From Desmodus rotundus (taxonomy: Eukaryota; Chordata; Mammalia; Chiroptera; Phyllostomidae), in the NCBI RefSeq assembly GCF_022682495.2, contig NC_071395.1, positions 55,939,242 through 56,003,241 of the forward strand: DNA of 64,000 nt, written 5' to 3'. Positions within the stretch are counted from its first letter, which is position 1; each line of letters begins with the position of its first letter. Under the pieces are notes generated by a model. It was not told the DNA's origin. It searched no databases and saw nothing but the letters and a program-made list of their open reading frames with translations. The translations under genes and the position numbers were made by a program. Of this stretch, positions 10,122-21,765 are shown piece by piece.

Positions 10122-12933
10122 TGTTTATGACACTCTTCTTGTTATCCTCTGCTTCTTAAGTTGATCTGTTCTAACTCCCTGTGTTTGTGGTGTGAACTTC
10201 TCTTTTATGAGACCTGTGAGATTCAGTGGTGCAGTCTCCTTGATCTCCTGAGCTTACTGCTGTTGGGCTGTCATTTATGTTGGCTCTTTGGATGTATTTG
10301 GGTTTTGTTGTTGGGTCTTTCTTTGGTGTGTCCTTCCCTACAGCTTGTGGTTGAGGGTCACTCTGCCCACTTTGTCTTGTATGCTGTTGTGCAGGTGCAG
10401 ATAAGTTGTGTTGAAGCTGGTTCTTCTGTCTGTCAGAGGTTATGAGGCTTCTCTCTCATTATTGTTCAATTATTTTTTCTGGACAATTTCTCCACCATTT
10501 AGTTGTAATTCCAGATTGATCTTGGGTGGAGGTTAGTGTGGCTTTCACTCATTTTTCGGCCATCTTCCTTTATCTGTTGGTGGTTTCTTTGTTGGTGGAT
10601 TCTTTCTGCAGGTATAATGGTGTTGACAGCTCCCATCTACTCCTTTATGTGATCAGTTGGAGGGGGAAGATAAAATGGATTAAGGCAGTGGAAGTGTATT
10701 CTATGGGATTTAAAATACCAACACGTAGCCCTGGCTGGTGTGGGTAAGTGGATTGTGTGCCGGAATTTGAACCAAAGAGTTGCTGGTTTGATTCCCAGTC
10801 TAGGGCACATATCTGGGTTGCAGGCCAGATTCCCAGTAGGGGACACACAAAAGGCAACCATACATTGATGTTTCTCTCCCTCTCTTTCTCCCTCCCTTCC
10901 CCTCTCTAAAAATAAATAAATAAAATCTTTCTTTAAAGTACTAACACATAGAAAAGAGTTAGGGGATCCTTTAGATAAGGATAGTGTTAACTGTGATATT
11001 TCACCCAACTAGTCATTTTTTAGAAAGGGTGGAAAACAGATAAGACTCTTGTTACATGGGGGAAGGATTGTTTGTTGAATCCAGAAAACAGAGAGCTTGT
11101 GGGAAGTCAGATAATGAGATATAGTAAGAGTAACAGATAGAAAATATGCATAGTGTGCAAGAGAATAGAGTTAATCACACAGTAATAAAGTTCCAGAAGA
11201 CAGTGAAATGGGCTAAGATCTGGGTGGGGTGCTGTGTAGTATTTACAATTCTATGGAACAACAATTATTTACAATAATACTAGAACAACAGTCATATGAC
11301 AAGAACTATATGATCTGAATTATAAGAATAGGAAGTACACAACCTAGAGTAGTGTGCTATTGGAACATAAGTGAAGTGAAAGAAGGAAAATTAAAATACC
11401 CTATGAAAGAAAGAACACAGAAAATCAGTCAAACAATGCAATTAAATGAATAAAACAAAGAAAACTAAACAGAAAGAAGAGAAATTTAAAAAATTCTAAT
11501 AAAGTAAAAGAAGTAATAATAATGAAAAAATAATAATACAAATAAACAATAACATGCAAGTTCTCTGGAATAGCAAATTGAAATTTGTCTCAGTTTCTCA
11601 GTTATTGGGATTAGCTTTGTGTTCTCTTCTTTGGGTCTGTCTCTGGACCTTTCACAGCTCCAGTTCTTATTGTCTCACTTGGGGAGGGAAAAAAAAGGGA
11701 TTAAAAAAAAGTCCTCCTACTGACTTTAAACCCACCAAAGGAGTTTTGCTGGTCTTCCTTGATGCTCCAGGCTGAGGGGGCTTGGGCTTCCCTTTCCTCC
11801 CTTCCTATAGTTTTGCAAGGATGGGGGCCAGGCTTGGGCCACAGTCTTCACAGTTGCCCAGCCTGCAGCCCAGGTACTCTGTTCGCTGCCTGGCTTCCAC
11901 TGCCTGTCTGCGCCAGGCCGGTGCCTTCAAACCACCAGTTGTGCTGTCCTTGAGGTGCACTAATGAGGGGCAACTCACACATCACTTTCTCACTCTTTGC
12001 TGTCCTAGGCACTAGGCACTCTCAAAGTCTCTTCAGGGTAGTTCAGCTCCACCACTGAGTTAAGTCTTTCTGGGGACTGCTAACTCCCTGACCCCTGCTG
12101 CTCTCCTCTGCAAGGGGGCGCCTCCTCCTTCCTCTTAATGAGCCAGCACAGCCTGGCGGGGTCGGGGGCACTGCCACAGTGGCAGCAACATGCAGCCACT
12201 GTGGTGGTGGTAGCAAGTGTGAGGGCAAGGCTGCCATGGTAGTGGGGGTATGGCCGAGGTTGTGGCTGCAGGGGGCAGCAGGGACGATGGGGACAGCAGC
12301 TGTGGGAGAGGTCCCTGAACAGTCACCGAGAGCTTTTTTCTGAACAAAATCCTCCTGTTCAAGCCTGTTGCTTTTAACAAGTGCCAGGCCTCTCACACAG
12401 CCCAACTTTCCAACCAGACTGGAGACTCTCTGGGTCAGGGTCCATCACAGCCCAACTCTTCTCCCTTCTCCAGGTGTCACCCGGCTCCCCAATTGTCTGG
12501 TAATAAGCCAGCCTGGGTCCATAGTCTCAGCAGGTGAACACTGCCCCTGTCCATCTCCCACTTTGTCTTTATTCCTCCCAGAGACTTCAAGCATCCAGGT
12601 CCATCCTGGTGCCACTCTATCCTCCCTGTTTGTCAGGGGAGGAGGATGTTTATTTGGCTCTCCTCCAAGGATACTGCAGCAGATGCCAGCAGTCACTGGG
12701 CTAGGGGCTGTAGCAGCCCTGGTTGCTGCGCTGGTCCCAGGGACCTTATAGTCCCACCACAATCTACTTATTGTCTGCTTTTTCAATGTCCTCCACAATT
12801 TTGGCATTCAACCTTCATATATGCTGGGATTCCTTGGCTGTTCACTCTGTTCCTCAGAAGACTGGCTAGGTGTTCCACCTGTGCACAGTGGAAAGTGGAT
12901 TCCGCTCCCACCTACCTTGCTTCCATCTTCCCA
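10122..12933 (-). promoter_or_regulatory. L1-A 5' UTR / internal promoter region
   Basis: Region upstream of ORF1 in L1-A. The right part (11,600-12,933) aligns with the 5' UTRs of L1-B and L1-C: shared landmarks are TTGTCTCAC near 11,670, GCTGGTCTTCC at 11,748 and the CCGCTCCCACCTA end at 12,902. The part at about 10,450-11,600, apart from the VES, is A-rich or unfamiliar and absent from the other two copies. The terminal YY1-like motif is degraded (CTTCCATCTT instead of GCCGCCATCTT). Confidence 0.6.
10729..10933 (+). mobile_element. VES SINE in the L1-A 5' UTR
   Basis: tRNA-derived bat SINE: head CCCTGGCTGGTGTGGGTAAG, B-box-like GGTTTGATTCC, CT-rich 3' part, then AAATAAATAAATAAAATCTTT. The AATAAA plus TCTTT end is the arrangement of T+ SINEs. 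Flanking duplication at 10,711-10,728 (TAAAATACCAACACGTAG) and 10,934-10,951 (TAAAGTACTAACACATAG), with three mismatches, so it is moderately old. It dates after L1-A. Confidence 0.93.
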
Positions 12934-12944
12934 GGATCTCTTAA

Positions 12945-13560
12945 ATATTATTATCAAACAAAGAAACAAGGTAAGGATGCCTACAAATGTAATTTGTATT
13001 TAATATTGTTTGGTAAGTGCTTTCCAGTAGGAAAAAACCGTTAATATTAGAAAGCAGGAAACAACATGAAAACCCATGATCTAACTAGAGTACTGGTTGC
13101 TTGGTTAAGAATGTTATAAGAGATATTCCTGATAAAATTGCACTGTGATCCAAGCAGGTTATTTTGTGGACACTGACTAACTGATTTTAAACTTTATATG
13201 GAAATACAAATGACTCAGAAAATCTAACATAATACTCAAGATGAGTGAAGTCATGGGATTGACGCTATCTACTTCAAGACTTACTATAAAGCTACAATAA
13301 CCATTGCAGTGTGATAATGGTGAAAGAACAAATAGCTCAATGGGACAAGACAGGAGAGATAGCTCAGAAATAAACCTACATAAATAGTCAACTGATTTTT
13401 GGAAAAGTAAAAACAATTCAATGAGGAAAGGAGTAATTTTTTTCTACAGAGTGCTAGAAAAACTGGACATCCACATGCAAAAAATTAGTCTAGACACAGG
13501 CCCTACCTATACCTTTCATAAAAATTAATACAAAATGGATCATAGACTTATATGTAAAAT
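12945..13560 (+). mobile_element. ancient L1 ORF2 remnant, segment D
   Basis: Resumes ORF2 just after segment C: GAAACAAGGTAAGGATGCC at about 12,960 matches the R-Q-G-C-P part of the reverse transcriptase. 13,190-13,555 follows the C-terminal region (TATGGAAATACAAATGACTC; later GGATCATAGACTTATATGTA). Highly decayed, with many stops. Confidence 0.65.
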
Positions 13561-13700
13561 CGAAATTCCAAAGGGACTGTACCATTTTGCACTCCCATCA
13601 GTGATGAATGGGAGCTTCTGTTGCTCTGCACCCACTCCAGCATTTAGTGAGGTCAGTGCTTTGGACCTGAACCATCCTAACATGTGTAGTGGTATATGGA
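13561..13700 (-). mobile_element. small antisense L1 fragment
   Basis: About 135 bp antisense to the L1 ORF2 3' region (GTACCATTTTGCACTCCCAT and the CATTTAGTGAGGTCAGTG stretch). It lies inside the ancient L1: ORF2 sequence before and after it is plus-strand and nearly continuous. A local inversion of a later ORF2 part would also explain it. Confidence 0.6.
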
Positions 13701-13790
13701 ATGGAAAATCAAACTTCCAGAAGATAGTGTAGGAGATATATGGGTGCCTTTCAGTTAGGCAGTAAGCTTTTAGATAAACACCATAGTAAA
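13701..13790 (+). mobile_element. ancient L1 ORF2 remnant, segment E
   Basis: AAACTTCCAGAAGATAGTGT and the following bases correspond to the ORF2 stretch that runs on from segment D. It ends where an unidentified insertion begins. Confidence 0.5.
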
Positions 13791-15234
13791 TGTGAAGATT
13801 TGGCATAGATCAAGGAAGAAACAGGGTCACCAGAAGCAATAACCATAACAATATTTATGAAAGAGGACTGCATGAGAAGCCAAGTCCTTCCCCACAAGTG
13901 ACTTTACAGAGATTGAACATGACAGTGGATCTCCTGGGAAGAGGAGAACCCCAGGAACAGAGTACCATATTTTTCATACTATAAGACACACCCCTCAAAA
14001 TTTGGGAGGAAAATGGGGGTGCGTCTTATAGTCAGAATGTAGCTTACCTGTCTGGGGGGGGGTGGTGCGGGGAGGCGGCGGTGGAGCAGGGTCACAGGAG
14101 GTAGGAGCAGGGTCGCCGCTGCAGGAAGCTGGCGGTGGCAGGAGTGGGGTGATGCTGCGGGCCCTGGGCTAGGAGGAGGGGGTGTCGCAGGCAGAGCGAA
14201 GCAAGGGAGGCAGGAGCAGAGTCTCCCCTGCAGCATACTATAGTGCTAGGGAGGAGGGTACAGGCTGCTCAGGCACTTGAGGAGAAGAAAGCCTGCCGCG
14301 CCCGTACATGCCTCCATCACGTGACTGGTGCCCCCCCCCTCCCCCTTAACATTGACATAGGCAAATTCCACTGCAGGGTCACCTGTCATTGTGGCCCTGC
14401 AGCTGTTGCAAAACTACAACTTCCATCATGTTTGGACAGGTTGGGATGATGGTAGCTGTAATTTGGCAACAGCTGCAGAGCCACACAGGTTGTGCAAAAC
14501 TGCTGTCCCCATACAAGAGTGTTGCATAACCTGTGGCCCTCCAGCAGCAGATCTCCCCCATAACAGTGCCAGTAGAAGATCCTCCCATAACAGTGTGTCA
14601 TTCACTGATGTTCTCAGCTCCAGTGCCCCCTAACTATAAGGATACAGTGCTGATAGTTTTGTCATTACTGTATTTTGTTGTAGAAAGATATGATAGCATA
14701 CCGTAGTCTCTTGCTGAATCTACCATAATTGTGGAAAGATGTCAAAGCAGAAAAGGATTTCTGCTTTAAAGGATGTTATTAAATATTTTACCACATTTTT
14801 TCCTTCAAATTTTTTTTCATATTTTCCTCCTCTAAAACCTAGGTGTGTTTTATGGTCCTGTATGTCTTGAAGTCTGAAAAATACGGTATGTGTCTGGGTG
14901 ATGCTGCTCTGCAGCAAGGTGGGGAGTGTCTAGGCTGGAGAGCTCCAAAGGGCAGCAGCAGTGTCTGGTCCTTATGGTCACAGGGTTTTTCTTATTTGTG
15001 ATTGGCAGATGCTGGGTGCACTTTCACAGGGTATGCAAAGTAGGCAGGCCCTACATGGCTAAGAATGTTTACTTGGATTATATTAAAAGCAGCTGGATGT
15101 GTGAGAATTTGAGTCAGGTGTCAGTGCGGGTCAGGGGTCCTAGCCTGATGTGAAGAAGTAACAACATGAGGACCATTTTTAAGCCAAAACACAGGGACCA
15201 TCTTTGGCCTATTTACATAATACCATCAGTACAG
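13791..15234. other. unidentified insertion carrying a DNA transposon
   Basis: The ancient L1 stops near 13,790 and resumes near 15,235. What lies between, apart from the DNA transposon at 13,965-14,886, is about 520 bp that I cannot assign (13,791-13,964 and 14,887-15,234). It could be an old LTR: it starts near TGAAGATTTGG and ends near a CA. No clear duplication or polyadenylation signal supports that. Confidence 0.35.
13965..14886. mobile_element. non-autonomous DNA transposon, Tc1/mariner-like (TA duplication)
   Basis: The two ends form imperfect terminal inverted repeats: left CCATATTTTTCATACTATAA, right (reverse complement) CCGTATTTTTCAGACTTCAA, continuing as AGACACACC-like sequence. 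Each end is flanked by TA, at 13,963-13,964 and 14,887-14,888, the duplication expected for Tc1/mariner elements. There is no transposase frame. The interior is GC-rich on the left (14,050-14,290) and carries an inner imperfect palindrome at about 14,393-14,490 (CAGCTGTTGCAAAACTACAA facing a TGTAATTTGGCAACAGCTG copy). The superfamily rests on the TA alone. Confidence 0.75.
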
Positions 15235-16110
15235 TCTGTGAAAGTAAAAACTGATAATTTGGGCATCATTAAAATTAAAAGCTCCTGCTCTGCAAAAGAC
15301 ATCTTTTTTAAAAAAAATTCTTTTTTGTTATGGGGACAAAAGACATCTTCAAGAGAATGAATAGACAAGCCATGGAATGGAGGAAATAGTTGCAAATTAT
15401 TTATCTGATAAAATATATCAAAAAACCTCTTAGAACTCAACAAGAAAACAAACAACCACTTTGGAAATGAGTGAAAGATCTGAAGAGAAATATATACCAA
15501 AGAATAAATGCAGATGGCAAATTAGCACTTGTGAAAAGATGCCCAACATCATATGTCATTAGGGAAATGCAAATTAAAACAATAATATTGTAAGATACCC
15601 CCCCCATATTGGAATAGCTAAGATCCAAAACACTGACCACACTAAATGCCACCGTGGATACAGAGCAACAGGAACTCCCATTCATTGCTAGTGGGAATGC
15701 AAATCCCTTTGGAGAACAGTTTGACCACTTCATATAAAACTAAACATACCCTTACCATACAACCCAGCAATTGCACTCCTTGGTATGTACCCAAATTAAT
15801 TGAAAACTTATATTCACATAAAAACCTGTGCACAAATGTTTATAGCACCTTTATTCATAATTGCAAAAACTTGGAAGTCACCAGGATGTCTTCAATAGGT
15901 GAATGGATAAACAAAGTGTGTTTATCCATTATACAATAGAATATTATTCAGTATCAAAAAGAAATGAGCTATCAAGCCATGAAAAGACATGCAGGAAGCT
16001 CAAATGCATTTCTTGGGAAAGAGGCCAGTAGAGAAGGGCTACTGCATGATTTCACCTACATGACATTGCAGAAAGCCAAAACTCTACAGACAATGTGGAG
16101 ATCAGTCATT
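15235..16110 (+). mobile_element. ancient L1 ORF2 remnant, segment F (3' end)
   Basis: Last recognisable part of the ancient L1: GGGCATCATTAAAATTAAAA (G-I-I-K-I-K), then a KCPTSYVIREMQIK-like stretch, then CAACCCAGCAATTGCACTCC and a terminal segment with GAAAAGACATGCAGGAAGC. A short A/T-rich interruption lies near 15,305-15,345. Strongly diverged from the young L1s. Confidence 0.8.
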
Positions 16111-16902
16111 GACAGAAGTTAATCATCTCATTTGGTAATGCAAAAGATTGCCAATTAAAACTACTAGACACTCATTCTTACTTCTTTAACATTGGCAAAG
16201 ATATTGAAACATTGGTAATTCCCAGAGTTACTGAGAACGCCTTTCTTTAGATTAGTCCCAGTTTCTCTACATCCAATTAAAAATTCTCCAGAGATTGTGG
16301 TGTGTCTCCAACACTAATGCTCAAATCACCATTCACACATAAATTCTTCCTACTGTTGGCAATTTATGCCCATTTTCCCTGTGAATCCCAAAGAAGCAGT
16401 ATTTTTAAGCCACTAGCTTGCATGTAGTACTCATTTCTGATTCTTATAAGCCTTACTCTATTCTCAGAGCTATAGGTCACGATACATAATAGCTTCAAAG
16501 GATTTGCACACTTTCTGTACTTTTATTTGGAACCCTTCCTATCCATCTCCTGATTTGTCAATGTATGGGAGAAACTTCTCTACTTTTCCCCACCCACCAC
16601 CCTTATATTTGGGCCAAGAAATTTTGGATTATGCCTGCTCACTAAAGTCTTCTTCTTTGGCCTGTTTTCCAACACGAAGAACCTTCTAAAAACTCATACC
16701 TGGCACAATAAATGACCTCAATATGCAGCTGACACCTTGCTGCTCACATTCAGTCAGCGGCTTGGTTCCTCAAGGATGAGAGTTCAACATTAAGTCACTT
16801 GTAATGTTCAGACTCAAGCCTGCTACTTCCAGCGGGAAAAAATTAGAGGATTTCTATGCTGGTGGAATTAGAGATAGAGAAAGGCTAACATTATTAGATG
16901 TT
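16111..16902. other. unassigned DNA
   Basis: No gene or repeat was recognised. It is moderately AT-rich and lacks convincing coding potential. Confidence 0.3.
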
Positions 16903-16918
16903 CAGACTAATATTTTCT

Positions 16919-16971
16919 GGGGAGAAAAGGCAGACAACTGTAATTGAATAACAATAAAAATTTTTAAAAAA
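16919..16971 (+). mobile_element. 53-bp L1 3'-end insertion
   Basis: Consists only of the last bases of the bat L1 3' UTR (GGGGAGAAAAGGCAGACAAC, then TGTAATTGAATAACAATAAA and an A tail). Flanking duplication: CAGACTAATATTTTCT at 16,903-16,918 and CAGACTATAATATTTTCT at 16,972-16,989. This is a real, extremely truncated target-primed insertion. Confidence 0.88.
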
Positions 16972-17225
16972 CAGACTATAATATTTTCTTGGTGAGTGAA
17001 ATTTTTCAATCTGGGATTTACTGTCAAGATGGAAAACTTAAAGAGAAGCTTAATATTTATTCTTACTGCTAAAAATGATTGGGCAGGGACAACAGTGTGG
17101 TGATTGTATGTGGGGGCATGTATAAGGGGGATAAATGGTAATGGAAAAAAGGACAATAAAAATGATTGTGTTTATTGCATTGGCAATTTTTTTGGTGAAA
17201 AGTGAAAGTGGAAAAGATTTGGTAC

Positions 17226-17390
17226 CGAGATGCCCCACGGTACAGAGCATGGGCTTTGCCTCTGTATGGATCCCAGCGCAGGCTGTGCCCTTTTTGAGAC
17301 ATGTTTCCATGGACTTCTCAGCTTCAGTTCCTTCTGTTAAATAGAGATAGTAACTTTCCTGCAAAGGATTAAGCTCTCAATAAGTCACCT
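17226..17390 (+). repeat. MIR SINE
   Basis: GGTACAGAGCATGGGCTTTG and, further on, CTTCTGTTAAATAGAGATAG match the MIR head and the conserved core region. The middle is diverged. Downstream (17,391-17,530) may be a further MIR- or L2-like tail. Confidence 0.65.
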
Positions 17391-18221
17391 CCTGGAATAA
17401 ATGCTTTGCTATTGTCCTCACAGCACATCATGCACACCTTTCACTGAGTGTCCTGCATTTTATTTAGCTGCTTGTGTGCGTATCTCCAGCACAGGGTGTG
17501 AGGTCCTGGCAATCACAGGGACTCAGAGTATATTGGTAGACTTAATACAAACTGATAATATACGTGAAAGCTTGCTGTAAACTACAAACTCCATGAGGAA
17601 AATAGCAGTATTATTTTCCTCTTTTCACTGAAATTGCACTAGCACTACATTCTAAATGCACCAATTTTGTGATTTATATTGCAGATGGCTTATCTTCAAA
17701 CACATGAATTTTTTTTTATCTCTTAACAGAAGTTACAACCCCCATTTCAGAGCATTTCACATTCTGCTTTTCAGTGCTGGGAGCAAGCTGTACGTGTAAG
17801 GTCAGTTTTAAGTTACCAATAAAATGAATTTAGGGTAATATATAAATCTGTATTTCAAAGAATAATTATTCCATGAGAAGTTTTACCAAAGTGGATTCAG
17901 AAGTGTGTACAAGCCACCATCCTAAAGAGTTAATGCTACCTTTATTTCCAGGGTTCAAGTCCAATGATTGAAAAAGCTGGAATGACGACCATGGAACTCC
18001 CGCTTCTGGGTCCCAAGAACCAGAAACCTCTTTCTTCTGGAGTTGGCTCTCTACTAAACATTTACTTATTCCATATTTATTACATATTCTCAAGGGTCAG
18101 AATGTGGAACACAGTACAGTTTTCTAAAGTTCAGAGCCCGTGGGCCATTTTTCAAGTTCTAGAATCTTACTCCCTATAGATACTGGGTGGCACCTAAGAC
18201 CTATTTCAGGGCACACAATTA
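17391..18221. other. unassigned DNA
   Basis: Possible ancient L2 or MIR sequence at the left end; otherwise nothing was recognised. The only long frame (17,866-18,093, minus strand) has no recognisable product. Confidence 0.3.
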
Positions 18222-18510
18222 ATATGATCTCACCTTTAACTGGAACATAATCAACAAAAGAAAAAAGCAAACAAAATATAACCAGAGACATTGAAATTAA
18301 GAACAATGTGACAATAGCCAGAGGGGCGTGGGGAGGGGATAGTAGGGAGAGGGGCCTATAGGAGCTACTATAAAGGACACAAGGACAAAATCAAGGGTGA
18401 GGGTAGAAGTTGGGGAGGGAGGTGGGACTGGCTGGAGTGGAGGAATGGGGAGAAAATGCAGACAATTGTAACTGAATAATACATACATACATACATACAT
18501 ACAAATAAAC
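18222..18510 (+). mobile_element. 5'-truncated L1, 3' UTR only
   Basis: Begins at ATATGATCTCACCTTTAACT, the end of ORF2, and runs through the G-rich 3' UTR (GGGAGGGAGGTGGGACTGGC) to CAATTGTAACTGAATAATAC. The tail has become a CATA microsatellite (18,478-18,503). Close to the L1-B and L1-C sequence. Confidence 0.9.
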
Positions 18511-20529
18511 ATTTGAAGTGACATTAGCCCTGTAAAAAAAAAATCACCCAGTCTCACAGTTCTTTCAAAGAGCCTCCCAAGGTGCCATAGGAACTAAGGG
18601 GCTCTGGGGCAGGAGTGAGAGGACCCTTCCAGGCCTGATGTCAGCTCTTAGCCCAGCCAGGACACAGGCGGTTAGTGGGCTGCTGTCCCAGCTGGCATTT
18701 TTGCTCTTGTTGGTATTTTGACCATCTGGGGGCTCTTTGAGAGACTTCCTCATTGGCACAGGTTCTCTTGGGAGGTTAATGACACAAGTCACAAGTCTAA
18801 GCTGCCGTCACCCAAGCATTGGTTCCTTCCCATGTCCTGCTGGTGACTTGATGACAGGTATTTGGCAGGGTCTGGGCCCAGTGGGGCCCAGCAGACTCCG
18901 TGCGGGTTTTTGGTTGTTGCTATTTCAAGGCTTTTCACAGACCTTCCCCTGCTGTTGACTACACAGAGCAAAGGGGAGGCAGAGGAAGACACGAAAAGCC
19001 AGCCTGCTAGTGGCTTAGAAGGGAGAATTTCATGGAGACCCACTGTAATGCTTCTAGATCATTATGAAATCAGAAAACTGCAACCAGAAAGGGCGTTAGA
19101 GGTCTTGTGCCCACTCTGCTTTAGGGGTCAGAGATGCTACTGGCATGTCACATGGCCAGTGAGCAGCAGTGCCCAACCAGGGACACTAGACTCTTGGCTC
19201 TGGAGAAGGGTCCTTTCTACTCTCCCTGCTCAATAAAAATATGAGAACCTGGTACCATTGACAGTTTCAGTTTTTCACCTATTAAAGTGAGACTGTTATT
19301 GCAATAGGAAAGGAAAAAAAATGTAAATGCCATTCTCCAGGTGGCCTTTGTACAGTTAGAAACCCTTCTGAATTCTCATGGGTGCCAATCCACAGAGTGC
19401 CTGGGAAAAAACTAACTGCATGGAAAATGTGTCCCTATTGAATTTCTCCTGGTGACTATTTCTCTAAGCTGAGTGTCACACAGCCCTCTGTAGATGGTGA
19501 GTACTGTTCTGCTCCTCTTCCAGCCAAACTGCATGCCCACCCTTTTTAAACACAGAAGCACAGGCACCAAAATGTGCACTATCTGTACTGTTAGCCCAGG
19601 ATGACCTCTGATTCCACTGCCCACTTTTATTTAAAATAGGTGCTTTCTTTGCTCAGAAACTTTCCAGTGAAGGGAGGTGTGGGGCTTTGATAGCGGGGCT
19701 GTTGGATTTCCCCAACATTTCACTGTTTCCTGTTCTTAAAGATGACAAGGGTCATCTTTGTCAAAAATTAAAGAAGGTAGGTTTGCCAGATTTCACAAAT
19801 TAAAACAGAGGACGCCCAAATTTCATTTCAGATAGCAATGAATAACTTTTAGTATAAATGTGTTTATACTATAGGACCAGTTTATAGTTGAACTCTGTTA
19901 TTCTTAGGCCTATAGGGAAGGAATTGAAGCACTTCTGAAAATGGCCAGAGTCAACAAAAGAAAATTGCAGAACTCTCAGTATAGGTGACCTGCTTGGCCC
20001 TGGATTTCACCAGTATCTGAGTACAAAGGAGGACACGCTTACAGTAACGTCCAAATGCCATTGGCTCTGAGCCTTCACCCTGAAAGCAGGACCTCTTGTT
20101 CTGGCGTCTCCTGAGTCATTGCATCAGCTCCCAGTGGTGCCTGCCCTGGCCTGCGCCTCCTCCTTGAGGAGCTGTCTCTGGGAACCCCTGTGCACCTCTG
20201 TGGGGATCAAGCATTTGGGAAAGTCTGATAAGGTGCCCTTGGGTACCACTTCCCGGCCACCCCTCCCCCACTCACTGCCACAGCACCTCATTCTTCCGTT
20301 TGCACCTTTAATGACCTTATGATTAATGATACAGACTTAATGTCTTCCCAATCTTGACTGACCTTCCTTTCCAACACCTACCACAATGCTGGGTACAGAT
20401 TAGATGTTTGACGGATATAAGAAATTGTGGAAGGTTTTTCCTAGAGACAGGTCCCTAAGTTTGTCTGCTAAACCCTCTCTCATAACAACAACAGTAGTGA
20501 GATGGTGCTCTCTGTGGGCTGGTGTGACT
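18511..20529. other. repeat-poor, moderately GC-rich DNA
   Basis: About 2 kb without a young transposon. A MIR-like antisense patch is likely at 19,060-19,200 (CATGTCACATGGCCAGTGAG), and a MIR/L2-type 3' end at 20,370-20,420. No convincing exon, CpG island or conserved protein was seen. Confidence 0.35.
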
Positions 20530-20725
20530 CCTGGTGCTTTACTTTGACTAACTCACTTCTCATCAACCCTTGTGGAAAGGTCTTCTCATTTTCTCCACTT
20601 TACAAATGAGAGAAGTGAGAAACAGAGAGGGTAAGAAACTTGTCCAAGGTCATCTGAGTGGTGAGCAGCAGAGCTGGGATGTGCAGCACCCAACAGTCTG
20701 CTTTCAGAGTCAGAGCACCTAATGT
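20530..20725 (-). repeat. MIR SINE, antisense
   Basis: CTTTACAAATGAGAGAAGTG, then AAACTTGTCCAAGGTCATCT and GAGCAGCAGAGCTGGGAT are the classical reverse-strand MIR blocks. About 190 bp, full core. Confidence 0.88.
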
Positions 20726-21765
20726 CCCATTGCATCCCTGCTTCCCACAAAGTTCAACGTCAAGTGGAAGGGTCTCCTCTCTTCTGTGTCCTCCCTCTGC
20801 TCTAGGTTTCTCACCAGAAACCATGCCACATAGAACAACCTAATAGTAATAGGAATAACAACTCCCTATCTTCCCCCCTCCCTGCTTTCCTTGCTCAGTA
20901 TTATGGCATACCCACTCCCACCATGTCATGTGCAGGCCAGGTATCAGAGCCACAAATCTAACTATGAGCTAGCTCCTGCCACAGAATCAGGGTCCAGTGG
21001 GTAGAACAGAGGGCTCAACAGCATTAACAATTTGACCTAAAGAAACAAGACCCAAGAGAAGTATCTGCTAAACCTCATTGAAGATAATGCTGGCAGGAAA
21101 AAGCCAGAGGCTAGCAGGACACTGACTGAGTTCATGAACGAGTTAGAAAAAATAAGCCATGTGGGCCCAAGTCAAGGCTGACTCATGGCTCCAGAGGTCA
21201 CAACTGAGAAGTGTGGTCTGTATAGCTTGTGCATAGGGAATGGGGAGGCACCACATGTTCCTTAGGAGTAAGTGAAAAGAAAGGCACAAAACTGCCAGGT
21301 TTCAAGTAAATCAAATTAGGCTCCACAGAGAGGGCCAGAATAGGGAAGAATGAGTCACATAAGCAAATAACTGAACGGGAGGAAATTTAGCATTACGCTA
21401 AGCAATATAACTTATCATTCTTCTGGAGGAATTTTTTAAAGGACAAAATTAAAGATTCTATCTTGGTCTGGTATTTCTTTAGTGGCATTTGTTTTGTGCA
21501 TGGGCTTCTGTCTTAAGAAAGGCCATATGATACATATAAGAAGAGTCCATTAGTAGGATGAGGAAACTGGAAAAGCATCATCCAAACCAGGGGCCACATG
21601 AAGGCCTGGGAATCTCTGGTGGGAGGGAAGAAGGAGGGAAAGTGGAAGGCCCCAGTTCTCATGGCTGCTTTTTGTGAAGGGGAGGCTGTGCACCATCACA
21701 GACTCTGGGGGATGTCTGTGCGATTTAGTCACACAGACTAACCCAGCCAACCCAGTTCTACAACC
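20726..21765. other. unassigned DNA
   Basis: No repeat family or coding exon was recognised. Small open frames on both strands have no known product. Confidence 0.3.

Larger units (their letters stand above)
5085..12933 (-). mobile_element. L1-A: near full-length LINE-1
   Basis: Reading right to left the element has a 5' end near CTTCCATCTTCCC, a long 5' UTR, ORF1, a 55-bp gap, ORF2, a 3' UTR and an A-rich end. It is clearly more diverged than L1-B and L1-C: ORF2 is open only in pieces (best 7392-8081, 229 aa, and 8094-8579, 161 aa). The 5' UTR is about 0.9 kb longer than in the other two, even after removing the VES inserted at 10,729. No convincing target-site duplication was found. It splits the ancient plus-strand L1 between ORF2 positions seen at 4.97 and 12.95 kb. 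Confidence 0.9.

Noticed and set aside
5060..12960. Target-site duplication for L1-A
   Set aside because: Both flanks are AT-rich and vaguely alike, but no unambiguous match was found.
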